A DNA stretch of 64,000 nucleotides, taken from the NCBI RefSeq assembly GCF_025698545.1, contig NC_068570.1:53649924-53713923 (forward strand). The letters are read 5' to 3'. The stretch comes from Gossypium raimondii (Eukaryota; Streptophyta; Magnoliopsida; Malvales; Malvaceae). Shown piece after piece: positions 24,138-35,185 of this stretch. The first letter of the stretch is position 1. Every line of letters begins with the position of its first letter. Under the pieces are notes generated by a model, which searched no databases, was not told the DNA's origin, and saw only the letters and a list, made by a program, of their open reading frames with translations. The position numbers and the translations under genes are program-made.

Positions 24138-25560
24138 TGTCATGAAATATTCGAATGATATGCAAGTGTACACAGTCGTCAATATGTAACAAAGTAGTAA
24201 ATAAAAGTATCGTCTTCATAGGAATTGTATAGACAAATATTGTGAAAATAAAAACTTAGAAAATTGATGAAGGAAATAATTGTGAGTACTTTGAATTAAC
24301 TAATTAACTTAACAAAAATAAGTATGCAAAAACTAATGGAATGTAAACATAGAATAAAAACAACAATTCACAAGTTTAATTATTATGACATGAAAGAGCT
24401 AGATTAATTGTCTTCTTTAACTTAAGATTATCAAAACAATGTTAATGAAGTTACGAAAGAAAACCATGACAATTCGCTATTTATTAACCCAACATGAATA
24501 AATTATGAAGTCATGCATATTTAATTATTAAATTTCTCTAGCATATTTCTATGTTCAATCAACTTAACAATTTCATAAGCAGACATCACAAAAGGATTAT
24601 GTAAGGTAACAATATTGTTTAATATTATTACTAATTTAATCATTAAATGATCAAACATGCACCATTCAAATATTGTGTCAATTAATAACAATCTTGTTTG
24701 GATTAAATAATTAATTCAATTGATTCCCCACATTCATAATGCATGAGTAACATGTTCATGTTTTTATTTGAATGCATAAACAATCGAAGCACATAACATC
24801 ATTAACATAATAAAACAATCTAAGCTAAGAAGAATGCAATCAATCTAACAATAACATAATTAAGTCATTTTAATTAAATTAAAAGCAGAAAAACACTTAG
24901 CAATCATGTTCATCAATTTAGAACAAAATAAAAAGATTAAAGGGAAAGAAACTAGAAAACAAATCTAGTCTTTCTCTGTAGCTAACTTGTGCTTCCTTTT
25001 ATCATTTCTTCTGCTTTGCTCCTTTGCACAATTGCTCCTTAAGGTGTCGAATTTTACTACGCAAAAGAACTTCTGAAATGCTCCTCTCAAACTCTTGTGT
25101 TACTCTCTCAAATGGGAAGTGAAAGAATGGAGAATGGGAGAAGAGATGATGAAGGAGGGATGAGTGAAATTAGTGAATAACGAGCCTCTATTTATATGTG
25201 TAGAGGCCGACTATTTTTAAAAAATTGGAGCCTTGAATTTCTCTTCACATGTGGTCGACCCTTGCTTTAAGGAGAATGATTGGATGTCTTTGAAAGTTTG
25301 CTTGATTTATGCTTAATTCAAGGGGGAGAGGACTTGAAATGAAGAGGGGAGGTGGACGGTCACTTGTGGGGATTTCTTTGCTGATTTTTAAGTTGGGCCA
25401 AGGATGTTGCCAAAGTCCAATTAATCTCATTTGGGGCATCCAAATATGACCATTCAACAACCCACTCTATATGGCTTATGCTGTAGAAATGCTACAGCAT
25501 TGAGCATCAATAGGTGAGCTTCAAAACTGCCTTTTCTTCTAGTGTATCAGTTGTCTCTAA
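24138..25560 (-). repeat. 5' LTR of the Athila-type element (outer end approximate)
   Basis: Starts TGTCATGAAATATTCG on the plus strand next to the primer site. A TATA-like box on the minus strand (TATAAATAG near 25190) supports minus orientation. The outer end is not sharply visible. The second LTR is missing. Confidence 0.6.
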
Positions 25561-25714
25561 AACTACAAAAATCATGTGTTTTATTATATAAAATGATCAA
25601 TTTAGCAAATTTATTTTAGCATCATCCAACAGGACAAAATTATAAGAAAAAAAACTCCAAATTTTTTTATTAACCACTCAAACTTTACATGAATTATTAG
25701 TTTAGAAGTGCTGA

Positions 25715-26870
25715 AGATAACTCTATATTATCACTATCACTTTGTTCTTTCGATCCTTTAGGATTCGAATACCAAGAAAAAAAATTAGTTCTCCCAAGTC
25801 TTTCATGCTAAATTGTTGGGTTAACCAACGTTTAACTGATGACAATGTCCATACATCATTCCCAATAAGTAGAATGCCATCGACATATAGAACAAGAAAG
25901 ACCACATTTTGATCCCCAATACATATATAAACACTAAGCTCATCTACATTTTTCTCAACTCCAAAAGTTTTAATCGTTTGATCAAATCTCTAATTTCATG
26001 AGCAGGATGCTTGCTTAAGTCCAAATATGAATCTAAGCAGTTTGCAAATTTTATACTCATTTCCTTTAGCTATATATTCAATGGGTTGCATCATATAGAT
26101 GCTCTCTTCAAGATAGTTGTTCCAAAAACATTATCTTGACATCCAGTTTCCAGATCTCGTAATTGAGAGCCGCCACAATGGACAACAATATGCGGATTTA
26201 CTTGAGCATGGCAACCGAAGAAAAGGTTTATTTGTAATTGATACCTTCTTTCTGAGTATAACCTTTTGCTACAAGCCTGGCCTTATAAGTTTCTACTTTT
26301 CCATCTGTATTTTTTTTTCTTTTTGTAGATCCAGTTACACCCTATAGGTTTTATCCCTTTCGGTAAGTCTACAAGTTCTCACACTGAGTTGGAATCTATG
26401 GAATCCATCTCAGCTTTCATAGCTATTTCGCAGAGCTTGGAATCAACACTCTGCATCACTTCATCATACGTGAGTAGGTCATCATCTTCCTGTTTGGTAG
26501 ACTTAGTGTTTAAAATACTTCCGCCAGATTGGAAGAACTCAGACCTACGAGAGACACTCTCATTACGACAAAACACCCTATGCTGATAATCATTTGCAGG
26601 TTTACTATTAGGAGTTGGTTCTGGAATCGTTTCTGTAGGGTTTTGTGTGTTTCCCGAAAGTTCCTCGAGTACTTCTTTTCTTTGAGGTTTGAAGTCATTC
26701 GTGTAACTTTCTTCAAGGAAAGTAACATGTGTAAAACTCTTTTGGATTATAAAACAAACCACCCTTTGTTCCCTTTGGATATCCTATAAAAATGCGCAAT
26801 TTTGCCCGTGAATCCAACTTCCTCACATCTTTATCCAATACGTGGGCTGGGCATCAAAAGTGTATTTGAA
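25715..26870 (-). pseudogene. Copia (Ty1) pol relic: integrase end and reverse transcriptase
   Basis: Minus-strand order: the integrase-to-RT link DKDVRKLDSRAKLRIFIGYPKGTKGG (about 26860-26760); a proline/serine spacer; the RT N-terminus SVDSKLCEIAMKAEMDSIDS and [19 protein letters not shown] (about 26460-26300); and the RT palm VFLVLYVDGILLIGNDVWTL (about 25905-25840), then SMKDLGELIFFLGI. The catalytic YVDD is YVDG here, so the second metal-binding Asp is lost. Stops and frameshifts occur throughout. No LTR or RNase H part is recognisable. It is a dead fragment. Confidence 0.88.
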
Positions 26871-26937
26871 AATAATATACAATAAATAATAAATTGCGTC
26901 GTTTGAAATTAATTAATAATGTAAATATTATGTTAAG

Positions 26938-27458
26938 ATAAAGCTTTAGGTTAGTGGTAGAATTAATGTTTTATTGATATAAATAGCATATGATCAAATC
27001 CAATCACATGTAAAAAATTTATTAGTTTTTATAGAAATAAAAAGACTAAAATAACCTCAAATAGTATAACTTATTTTAATTGCGTAGGATATTTTTGAAA
27101 TTTCCTTAACCGAGTTAGTGTCCAGTTGGCTTGTGACATCAACTTAGTCAATAGCTTAAATAATAATATAGATATATACAGTTGATAAGGTAATAAAATC
27201 TACATATTAAAATAAAATTGTATAAAATATTAAAATAAAATTTTATTGAATGGTAAACTTGAAGTTTTACTATTGCAATTATCATGGGTTCCAATCTTAC
27301 CATATGCATTTTTTAAAAATAAAAGATTAATATACCCTCAAATAATAAAACATTTTTTTAATTACATAAGGACATTTTCATAATTTTCTTTATCGAGTTG
27401 GTACTCAATTAACTCGTGACACCAACTTAATTAAGAGCTTAAATAATAGTATATTAAA
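26938..27458 (+). repeat. Direct-repeat pair with tRNA-like heads (possible SINE-related)
   Basis: Two diverged copies, about 26938-27175 and 27226-27458. Each starts with a tRNA-like head: an A-box-like TTAGTGGTAGAA or ATGGTAAACTTG, and a B-box-like GATCAAATCC or GGGTTCCAATC. A shared body follows (CCTCAAATARTA, then GAGTTRGT and TGACAYCAACTTA, ending GCTTAAATAATA). The body match is clear. The SINE reading is inference. Confidence 0.5.
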
Positions 27459-29866
27459 ATTATTTAGTTGGATAAACAATATGATTTTCAACATAAAAAT
27501 TAATAGGTTAGAGACTAAAATCTTATCAATCACAAACAAAATTTTGAAAGAATAATATGATTAAAATGGTTCTACTCTAAATTTTGATATTTGACTCATT
27601 CGTCAAAAGTGTTCATCCTCAATTTCATGTTAGAGCCGGATGCTTGTAATAGAAGAGACCAACCGTTGTCAGTTAAGCTAGTTTTCGGCCTTTGTTTGTT
27701 GTTTCTCAGTTGCCGCCATTCATGCCATATGAACCAATTAACAAACCTAGTCCTTGAAGTTAAATCATTTTTTCTTCTTTTGCAAGACATTTTCTAAATA
27801 AATAAAAAATCTTTATTAATTTATAACATACACCAACAGAATAAAATAAAATAAAACCACAACCTAGTGGTAAAATTAAATTTAAATATAACATCAACAT
27901 ATTTAAATCAATCATTACTTTTTCAATACAGAAATTTTAATCCAATCATTTCAATGAAGACAGTTTAATCAACATTTCAAATATATGTTGGAATTTAAGT
28001 TCACGCTAGTGAAACTAGATATAAATCCGATGAATTTGTTTTTGGTTAAATGTCTAAGTTATATGAAAACGTTTTCTTACGTACATATATTATAACAAGG
28101 AAGAAAAAAAAAGACAAGCATATGGCAATTTTAATCTATAGAAGATTGATGACAGGAGAAAGAAAAAACACAGTTGGGACTGTTAATATGACGAATACAA
28201 ATTGAAATGAAAACGTGAGGTAATAACTTTTCTAGTTCAGCAAACATGATAGAACAGCATTTCTTACATGGATCTTCTCTTAACTGTTTTTAAGACAATC
28301 TAACTAATTCCATACGACTGGTTGAATCACCCACCCGACATGTCGTTAAGAAATCAGTTGTTAGATTCAATCAAAATCTCTTTATTTAATAATAATTCCC
28401 ACCTAACAAAACTGGACTTATTTACTTTCTTTTCTTTGAAAAATACATTCAAATCTTTTACATTTTAAGTCTACACTTAACCTACACTAATTTCCTTTCA
28501 ACAGACTTTGCTTCATCTCCCACGTCTCGACAATATATCTTCCATTTACATTTTCATGAAGGTTAGCCATTTCACGGAATTTATTATAATAATATGATGG
28601 AGTTGAGTCAAGATTTGGAAATCAATTTGTTGCATTGTGATGAAAAATCGTTCGAGATTGTATTATGGATTATCAAGAAACTGAATCTCCATTAATTCAC
28701 GTTTTATTGGATTTTATTAGTATATCACTTTTGCTATTTTGTTTTGTAAAGGTTGCTTTATATTCAATCATTGTATAGGTTTTGTATTAGAGTATACTGA
28801 GAGCAATTTGCTTGTTCATTAAGGAACTTAGTGTGTAAGTGTAATTGAAGAGTAAACCTCTAATGTTTAAAATCAAGGAGAGAATTTAGAGGTGAGTATT
28901 TGTCTTTGGGTACAATGGTGTGATTTTTATACTTGGCAATAATAGAGTATGATTCACTCGTTATATTTTGAATTAAAGATAGTGGAATTACTCATTGAAT
29001 AAGATTCCACAGATATGGAAAAACCAAACTACGTAAACAAACATTAGTGTTCTTTGTTATTTTGTTTACACAGTTTTTACAATGTCAAGTCACTGTGACT
29101 ATTATAATGAGACACTTCCATTCAACTTACTCTTTTTGAGCAAATGATAATTTTAGGTCCCAACATAGATTAAATCAATTTGAAATTCAAGGTTTAAAGT
29201 GTGATTTAGTTTTCAGTTTTAACTTTGAACTTGGTTCGAGATAAAAGTTAAACTACTCAAACTAGCTCGATTAGGCTGCATTAAACTCATTTACTTGGTA
29301 AATATTAAGCTTAATTTCAAACTTTCACCAGCCCTAAAATCATAGCATCCTAATATATACATACTTGAATAACTCACGAACCTAATGATCTTTTGTACCT
29401 TTAATAAATATATACAAATATATATTAAAATTCTCAGATTCAAATTATTGAAAACTCGAATTATTTTATAGTTAAAATGAAAATGAAAAGGGCAATAGTT
29501 AATTTAGTTCTAAAAAATAGTGCTGACTTGGTTAATTTATCTTCAATCTAATTACTTTGAAGTATAAATCAAGACTACTACATGTAGTATGATTAATTTT
29601 CAAAGGAAGAGTTTATCATCTAACTTATTTAAAAAAAGAAAAGAAGAATTAAAAGGAATTATAAGAAAATTTGTTGCTCTAGAAAGAGAAAAGAGAAAAA
29701 AGAAAAAGAAAATTCTTGTGAAGCAAGCATTGAAGACATAATTCAGTATTAATGGGCTAGTGGGTGCAACGACTCTGTTGCAGGTTTGAACTAAGTGAAA
29801 AAATCACCATTTTAGCCCAATCAAAACCTAATCTGACAACCTCTAAACAACAACTCTTATCTTTCC
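27459..29866. other. Intergenic region upstream of the laccase gene
   Basis: AT-rich. Short overlapping frames at 27591-27797 have no recognisable domain. No RNA gene or clear repeat boundary seen. Confidence 0.4.
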
Positions 29867-29873
29867 TATAAAA
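29867..29873 (+). promoter_or_regulatory. TATA box of the laccase gene
   Basis: TATAAAA, 75 bases before the laccase ATG, within CCTATAAAACCCC. Position suits a transcription start near 29895-29905 and a short leader. Confidence 0.65.
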
Positions 29874-29941
29874 CCCCTTTTCTCTAGCTGTGTCCCATAT
29901 CACTCTCAAGCAAAGCTTTTTGCTATCTAAGCTTTGATTAA

Positions 29942-32122
29942 ATGGGGATTTTCAACAAGTTTTCCTTCATTTTCCTTGTCATTTTCCTTTCATTGTCTGC
30001 AAATGCAGAAGTTCAACGACATCGATTTGTTGTATGTCCTTTTACTTCTTTCTTTTGAGATATATATATCTTTCTGATAAATTGGTTTTCATTAGACATT
30101 TAAATAAAAAACTTGATGTTGGTTGGTGAATGAAACAGATTCAAGCAACAAAAGTGAAGAGGCTGTGCAAGACTCACAACACCATCACTGTTAATGGCAT
30201 GTTTCCTGGACCTACCTTGGAGATCAAGAATGGCGACACCCTTGAAGTTCAAGTTGTCAACAAAGCCCGATATAATGTCACCATCCACTGGTAATTTAAT
30301 AACTGCAAATTCGTTCATGCATGCATGCCATGCACGCATGTCATCAGCTTCATTCATTTCTAGTTGCCATTTGCACGTTTGAATTACCCTAACCACTTTG
30401 ATATACAGGCATGGTGTGCGGCAAATGAGAACCGGATGGGCAGATGGACCGGAATTCGTGACTCAGTGTCCGATTAGACCGGGAGGAAGTTACACTTACA
30501 GATTTACAGTTCAAGGACAAGAAGGAACATTGTGGTGGCATGCTCACAGTTCATGGCTTAGAGCCACTGTTTATGGAGCTCTCATCATCCGTCCCAGAGA
30601 AGGCAAATCCTACCCTTTCCCTAAGCCGAAACGAGAAACACCGATTCTTCTCGGTAAAGAATCCTTTTCGGTTACGAGTACAAATGATTATGATAATCAG
30701 AATGAAATGTTATGTTGATGAATATGATTATGATTAGGTGAATGGTGGGATACAAATCCCATTGATGTGGTGAGGGAAGCAAAAAGAACAGGGGCAGCTC
30801 CAAATGTCTCTGATGCATATACCATCAATGCTCAACCTGGTGCTCTCTATAAATGCTCCTCCAAAGGTATTTTGCTCCGAACCAATTGAATTCGTACCGC
30901 ACATTCGGGTGACAAAGCCGATGTTATTAACTAATGTTTTCTTTTTTGCAGAGACTACAATAGTTCCCATCGACTCCGGGGAGACGAATCTCCTCAGAGT
31001 GATCAATGCCGCCTTGAACCAGCCGCTTTTCTTCAAAGTAGCCAACCATAAGCTCACTGTTGTTGGAGCTGATGCTTCCTATACCAAACCCTTCACCACT
31101 TCCGTCCTCATGTTAGGCCCCGGCCAAACCACTGATGTTCTTATCCGAGGTGATCAGCCACCATCTCGATATTACATGGCAGCTCGAGCCTACCAAAGTG
31201 CACAAAACGCACCATTTGACAACACGACCACCACCGCCATTCTCGAATACAAGTCTGCGTCTTGCGCTGCCAAAAAATGCAATGCACCCACTCCAATCAT
31301 GCCTTCTTTACCAGCCTACAATGACACCAACACTGTCACGGCCATCAGCCAAAGCTTTAGAAGTCGAGAAAAGGCCGAAGTCCCAACCGATATAGATGAA
31401 AGCCTGTTCTTCACAATCGGCCTCGGACTCAACAACTGCCCACCCAATTTCCGGAAACGTCGTTGCCAAGGACCCAACGGTACACGTTTCACAGCGAGCA
31501 TGAACAACGTCTCATTCGTGCTCCCGCGCAACTTCTCTCTGTTGCAAGCTCACCAACAAGGAATTCCAGGCGTTTTCACCACAGATTTCCCAGCAAACCC
31601 TCCATTGAAATTTGACTACACCGGAAACGTGAGCCGATCGCTCTTTCAACCTGTTCCGGGAACCAAGTTGTACAAATTGAAGTATGGTTCAAGGGTACAA
31701 ATTGTGCTCCAAGACACAAGCATAGTGACACCTGAGAATCATCCAATTCATCTTCATGGATACGATTTCTATATCATTGCAGAAGGTTTCGGGAACTTCG
31801 ATCCTAAAAGGATACTTCTAAATTCAACCTTGTTGATCCACCTATGAGGAACACTGTTGGAGTGCCTGTGAATGGATGGGCAGTCATTAGATTCGTCGCT
31901 GATAATCCAGGTAAACACTCTTCTTCATCATTTCAATTACTACTACTTTTTCGTTTATGAAATAACCATTCGTTTTGATTTTTGTTAATAGGAGTGTGGA
32001 TAATGCACTGTCACCTGGATGTTCATATCAGTTGGGGTTTGGCAATGGCTTTCCTTGTCGAAAATGGAGTTGGTGAATTGCAGACCATCCAACCGCCGCC
32101 GCCAGATTTGCCCATATGTTAA
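29942..32122 (+). CDS. Laccase (multicopper oxidase), six exons, frameshift in exon 5
   Basis: Secreted copper enzyme that oxidises monolignols and other phenolics in the cell wall. Exons: 29942-30031, 30139-30290, 30409-30653, 30738-30866, 30952-31910, 31992-32122, all with GT...AG introns. A signal peptide covers residues about 1-22. Copper sites: HWHG across the exon 2/3 junction, WWHAH (exon 3), HPIHLHGY (exon 5) and [14 protein letters not shown] (exon 6). The sequence is closest to the LAC12/LAC5 type (from memory). Without the defect it would be about 568 residues, normal for the family. An A-run at 31806-31809 is one base short, shifting the frame after NFDPK. As read, translation stops at 31847 (about 503 residues) and loses the last copper motif. 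It is either a recent pseudogene or a sequencing/assembly error; the splice sites and both flanking frames are otherwise intact. Confidence 0.9.
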
Positions 32123-34499
32123 GAGAGTTCATCAGTTATCAGGCCGTAGTCAATGAAATTCATAAGCCCAATAGCAAGGGTGATTCCATTACCATTTTTT
32201 TGTTATTAGTATTTTTCTTAATCATTTTTATGGTATTGTAGCATACCAATTCTTCCCTGCATTTGGGAAACTAGTTTAATCCTCTGTTTCATTGGATAGC
32301 TTTGTTCTATTCTTTTATTACAGAGAAACTTCTAATCATAAATTTCGAATCTTTAATTCTTATTTTGCTTGTTTTTTCGATAGTGTTTACGAAGTCAATA
32401 ATCTAAAGTGTTACCAAAATCTAATTATTTTTGAAACGAAGTACGGACTTCTTTATTGAAGCAATACAATAATTTTGTATGAATGGAAATAAAAATAAAA
32501 ACAGTTAAATAAAATATAAAGCTTAGGAGTTAAAAAAAAACATAAAATGAAAAATTTTAAAAAAAAAAACATAAAATGAAAAGTATAGATTCCAATTGCA
32601 ATTCAGCTTTCTTCGACTAAAAATCATAATACCAAAAAATTGTAAAGCTCCCAAATTCACCGTTGCCCATATTTGTTGTTAGTTGCAAACGGTGGTAGAA
32701 GCATCTGACAGTAAACAAGCAGATTGCAAGCACCCTGATCGTTGAGACCCATTTCGATCCTCCGTCTCTCGCCACCATCACTCTCAGACTTGACCCATCC
32801 ACCACACCACCTCCATAGACACTTTTTGTCGTTCGTCTTCTACAAGAAGATAATATCAGGATCCCCTTCGCGGACTAGCATTTTGTCAAAAAGAAGATCC
32901 ATATGCATCCAGTCGCTATTTGAGCTGCCCCTCGTGCAAACCGACATTTTCACTTTCATACATATAAAGCTCTCTTGATACCATAGTCTCCGGTGACAAA
33001 TGAATGATGAGAGACCCTGACTTCAGAAAGATCTACAACCATCTGTTCACCACCAATCTGCCTTCATTCCACTACAAAACGATATCATTCAGTATGTGTC
33101 CACTCCTCGATCCAGTAGCAACATTCTTGACGATTAGAAGTTCACCCAACCCACCACGACACTTAATGACAAGGCTTTTCCTGTAACCCATCCCCTGTTG
33201 TCCGACGCTGCCCCTCACCTACTTGCCCCTTGCCCGATTTACTCCTCCCCCTCGTCGAAATCGATATACCACTTTTTAACTTCCCCACCCTCTATGGATA
33301 GCGTTGCCAAAACCGCCACCATAACCACTCAACAAATCGCCCAATCACAACTTTACCCTCTTTCTCCCATACGCTTGAAAAATCAAAAAAAATTAAACAG
33401 AAATCCAAACTATCATGCTATATAAGCAGACATAACTGTGCCATAAAAGCAGATAAAACCGTCATGAAAAAACATTTCTTCCATGAGCGAAAGTTCATGA
33501 AAACCTAAAAACAGGAAAAAATTGATTCTTCATTTGAAAACGTGTAAAGAAACTATAAGCAAAAGAGGGTTAACGGTTTATAAATGTGTATAAAAAAGGG
33601 TTAATATTAGGGCATCTCAATTTTTGGATACAAGTAAAAAAAGATTTTATTACCAAAAAGATAGCAGAAAAAACCTGAAACTACACAAATACGTGATCTT
33701 GGAAGTGAGAAAAATAAGATCCGAAATCGCTTCTCTTTAACAAAAAGATTATTTATTAATCATTGAGCAAATGTTTCAAATTAAGGAACCATCCAATTAA
33801 ATATGCCATTTTATAATAATTAGAGTTCTCTCTAGTAATAATATTTACCTTAATAACATTCACTATGAAAAGTTAACTTGCAGTTGCATGCAATTCTGCA
33901 TCATTTGCAGTTTAATAAAACCCTAAACCTCAAAACACCCTAAAACAAGCAAAAAAAGTCAGAAGTTTTCTTTTTTTCCCTGAGAATCAGTATCAATGGC
34001 TAAAAAGTCTAAAACCCAAGGTGATGAATGAAACAGAGTGACTGAACCAATCCCGAAAGAGAGAGGTGAAAGCCAAAAGAAAAAAGTGGGGCTTTAACTT
34101 TTTGGTAATGAAGTAAATAGATTTCCATATAAACTCCATCCCTGCTGTTTTTTGATTTGTTCATCTTACACGTGCTTCTAACCTACCCTCAAAAATATAT
34201 ATATAAATAATAATAAAAATCTCATTTTTTATTATCAGCAAAATCCAGCAGTTTCTGGTGGCCCCTATATTCTGCAAAACTCAACTACCAATGATCATCA
34301 ATCACCGCCGTTCATTCACAAACACACCTTCCCATCACTACCCTTTTCTTGTTTCTCTTATTTACTTAACTTGCCATCCCTTGCCTGCAACAGCAGGGGC
34401 CACTGCTTAACTTTTGAGTCATGCAAATTGCAACATAAAGTCATCAACCCAAAACCCAAGATTCTCAGACATATATTTTATTTATAGAACTCCTCGCCC
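32123..34499. other. Intergenic; compositionally different patch at about 32660-33430
   Basis: 3' flank of laccase, then a patch less AT-rich than its surroundings (32660-33430) with short broken frames on both strands and no recognised domain. After that comes AT-rich sequence and the CLSY promoter region. Possible old gene or transposon fragment. Confidence 0.35.
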
Positions 34500-34593
34500 C
34501 CACTGTCCTTGTCTATCTTTTCACCTTTTTTTCTTCCCTTTTCTCTTCCTTTGTTTCAGTCACTCACTCATTTCTTCACTTCATTCAGTGTTA

Positions 34594-34626
34594 ATGGTTG
34601 TCTCTCTGGAATCTGATTTTGTTTAA
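34594..34626 (+). other. Upstream ORF in the CLSY leader (10 codons)
   Basis: ATG at 34594 with an in-frame stop at 34624-34626 (MVVSLESDFV). It lies just before a consensus donor (TTTCAG|GTAAAT at 34646/34647) that pairs with an acceptor at 35171-35172 (intron about 526 bases). It is part of the mRNA if transcription starts upstream of 34594. That start is inferred, not seen. Confidence 0.4.
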
Positions 34627-35185
34627 TACCCAGATTCAGTTTTCAGGTAAATGTTAAGTAAAGACTTCTTTTTCCCCTTTCATTTCTGGTTTTTTAGATT
34701 ATAATCATATGGTTTTCTTTCATTGATCTTCATCTTTTTCAGCTATGTTATAATTTTATTTCTTTTGTTTTCTCTGCTGATCATTGCATGAAATGGGTGG
34801 TCATATTCTGTCAAATTATATCCTGTTTTTTTATGGTAAAGCCTGATCTTTCTTTTGCATTTTTTTACCCTCCCCTTTCCTTGTCCGTGATAATTGTATA
34901 GGATTTTTTCTTTATTCGGAAATATATGATTGATCCTGCAATTTTTCAGGTAAAGTAGGATCTTTACTGGATACTGTTAATAGTTTTACTGAATTTTTAT
35001 GTCATTCTTAAACCTGGACACAGATGTTTGTTAGATTACATATTCAATTAATGTACTTTTTACCCTTCTTTTCCTTATAACCATGAATTTGATTTCCAGA
35101 ACGTGAAAATTGCTGCTTTTTTTCCAAGCTTTGCAGTTATATGTGATTCTGATATATTCATTTTTACTGCAGAACATATAACACA

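Noticed and set aside
31001..31021. Possible miR397 target site in laccase
   Set aside because: The site lies in the usual place (VINAAL codons) but, against the miR397 complement I remember, has about six mismatches plus two wobbles. Cleavage is unlikely.
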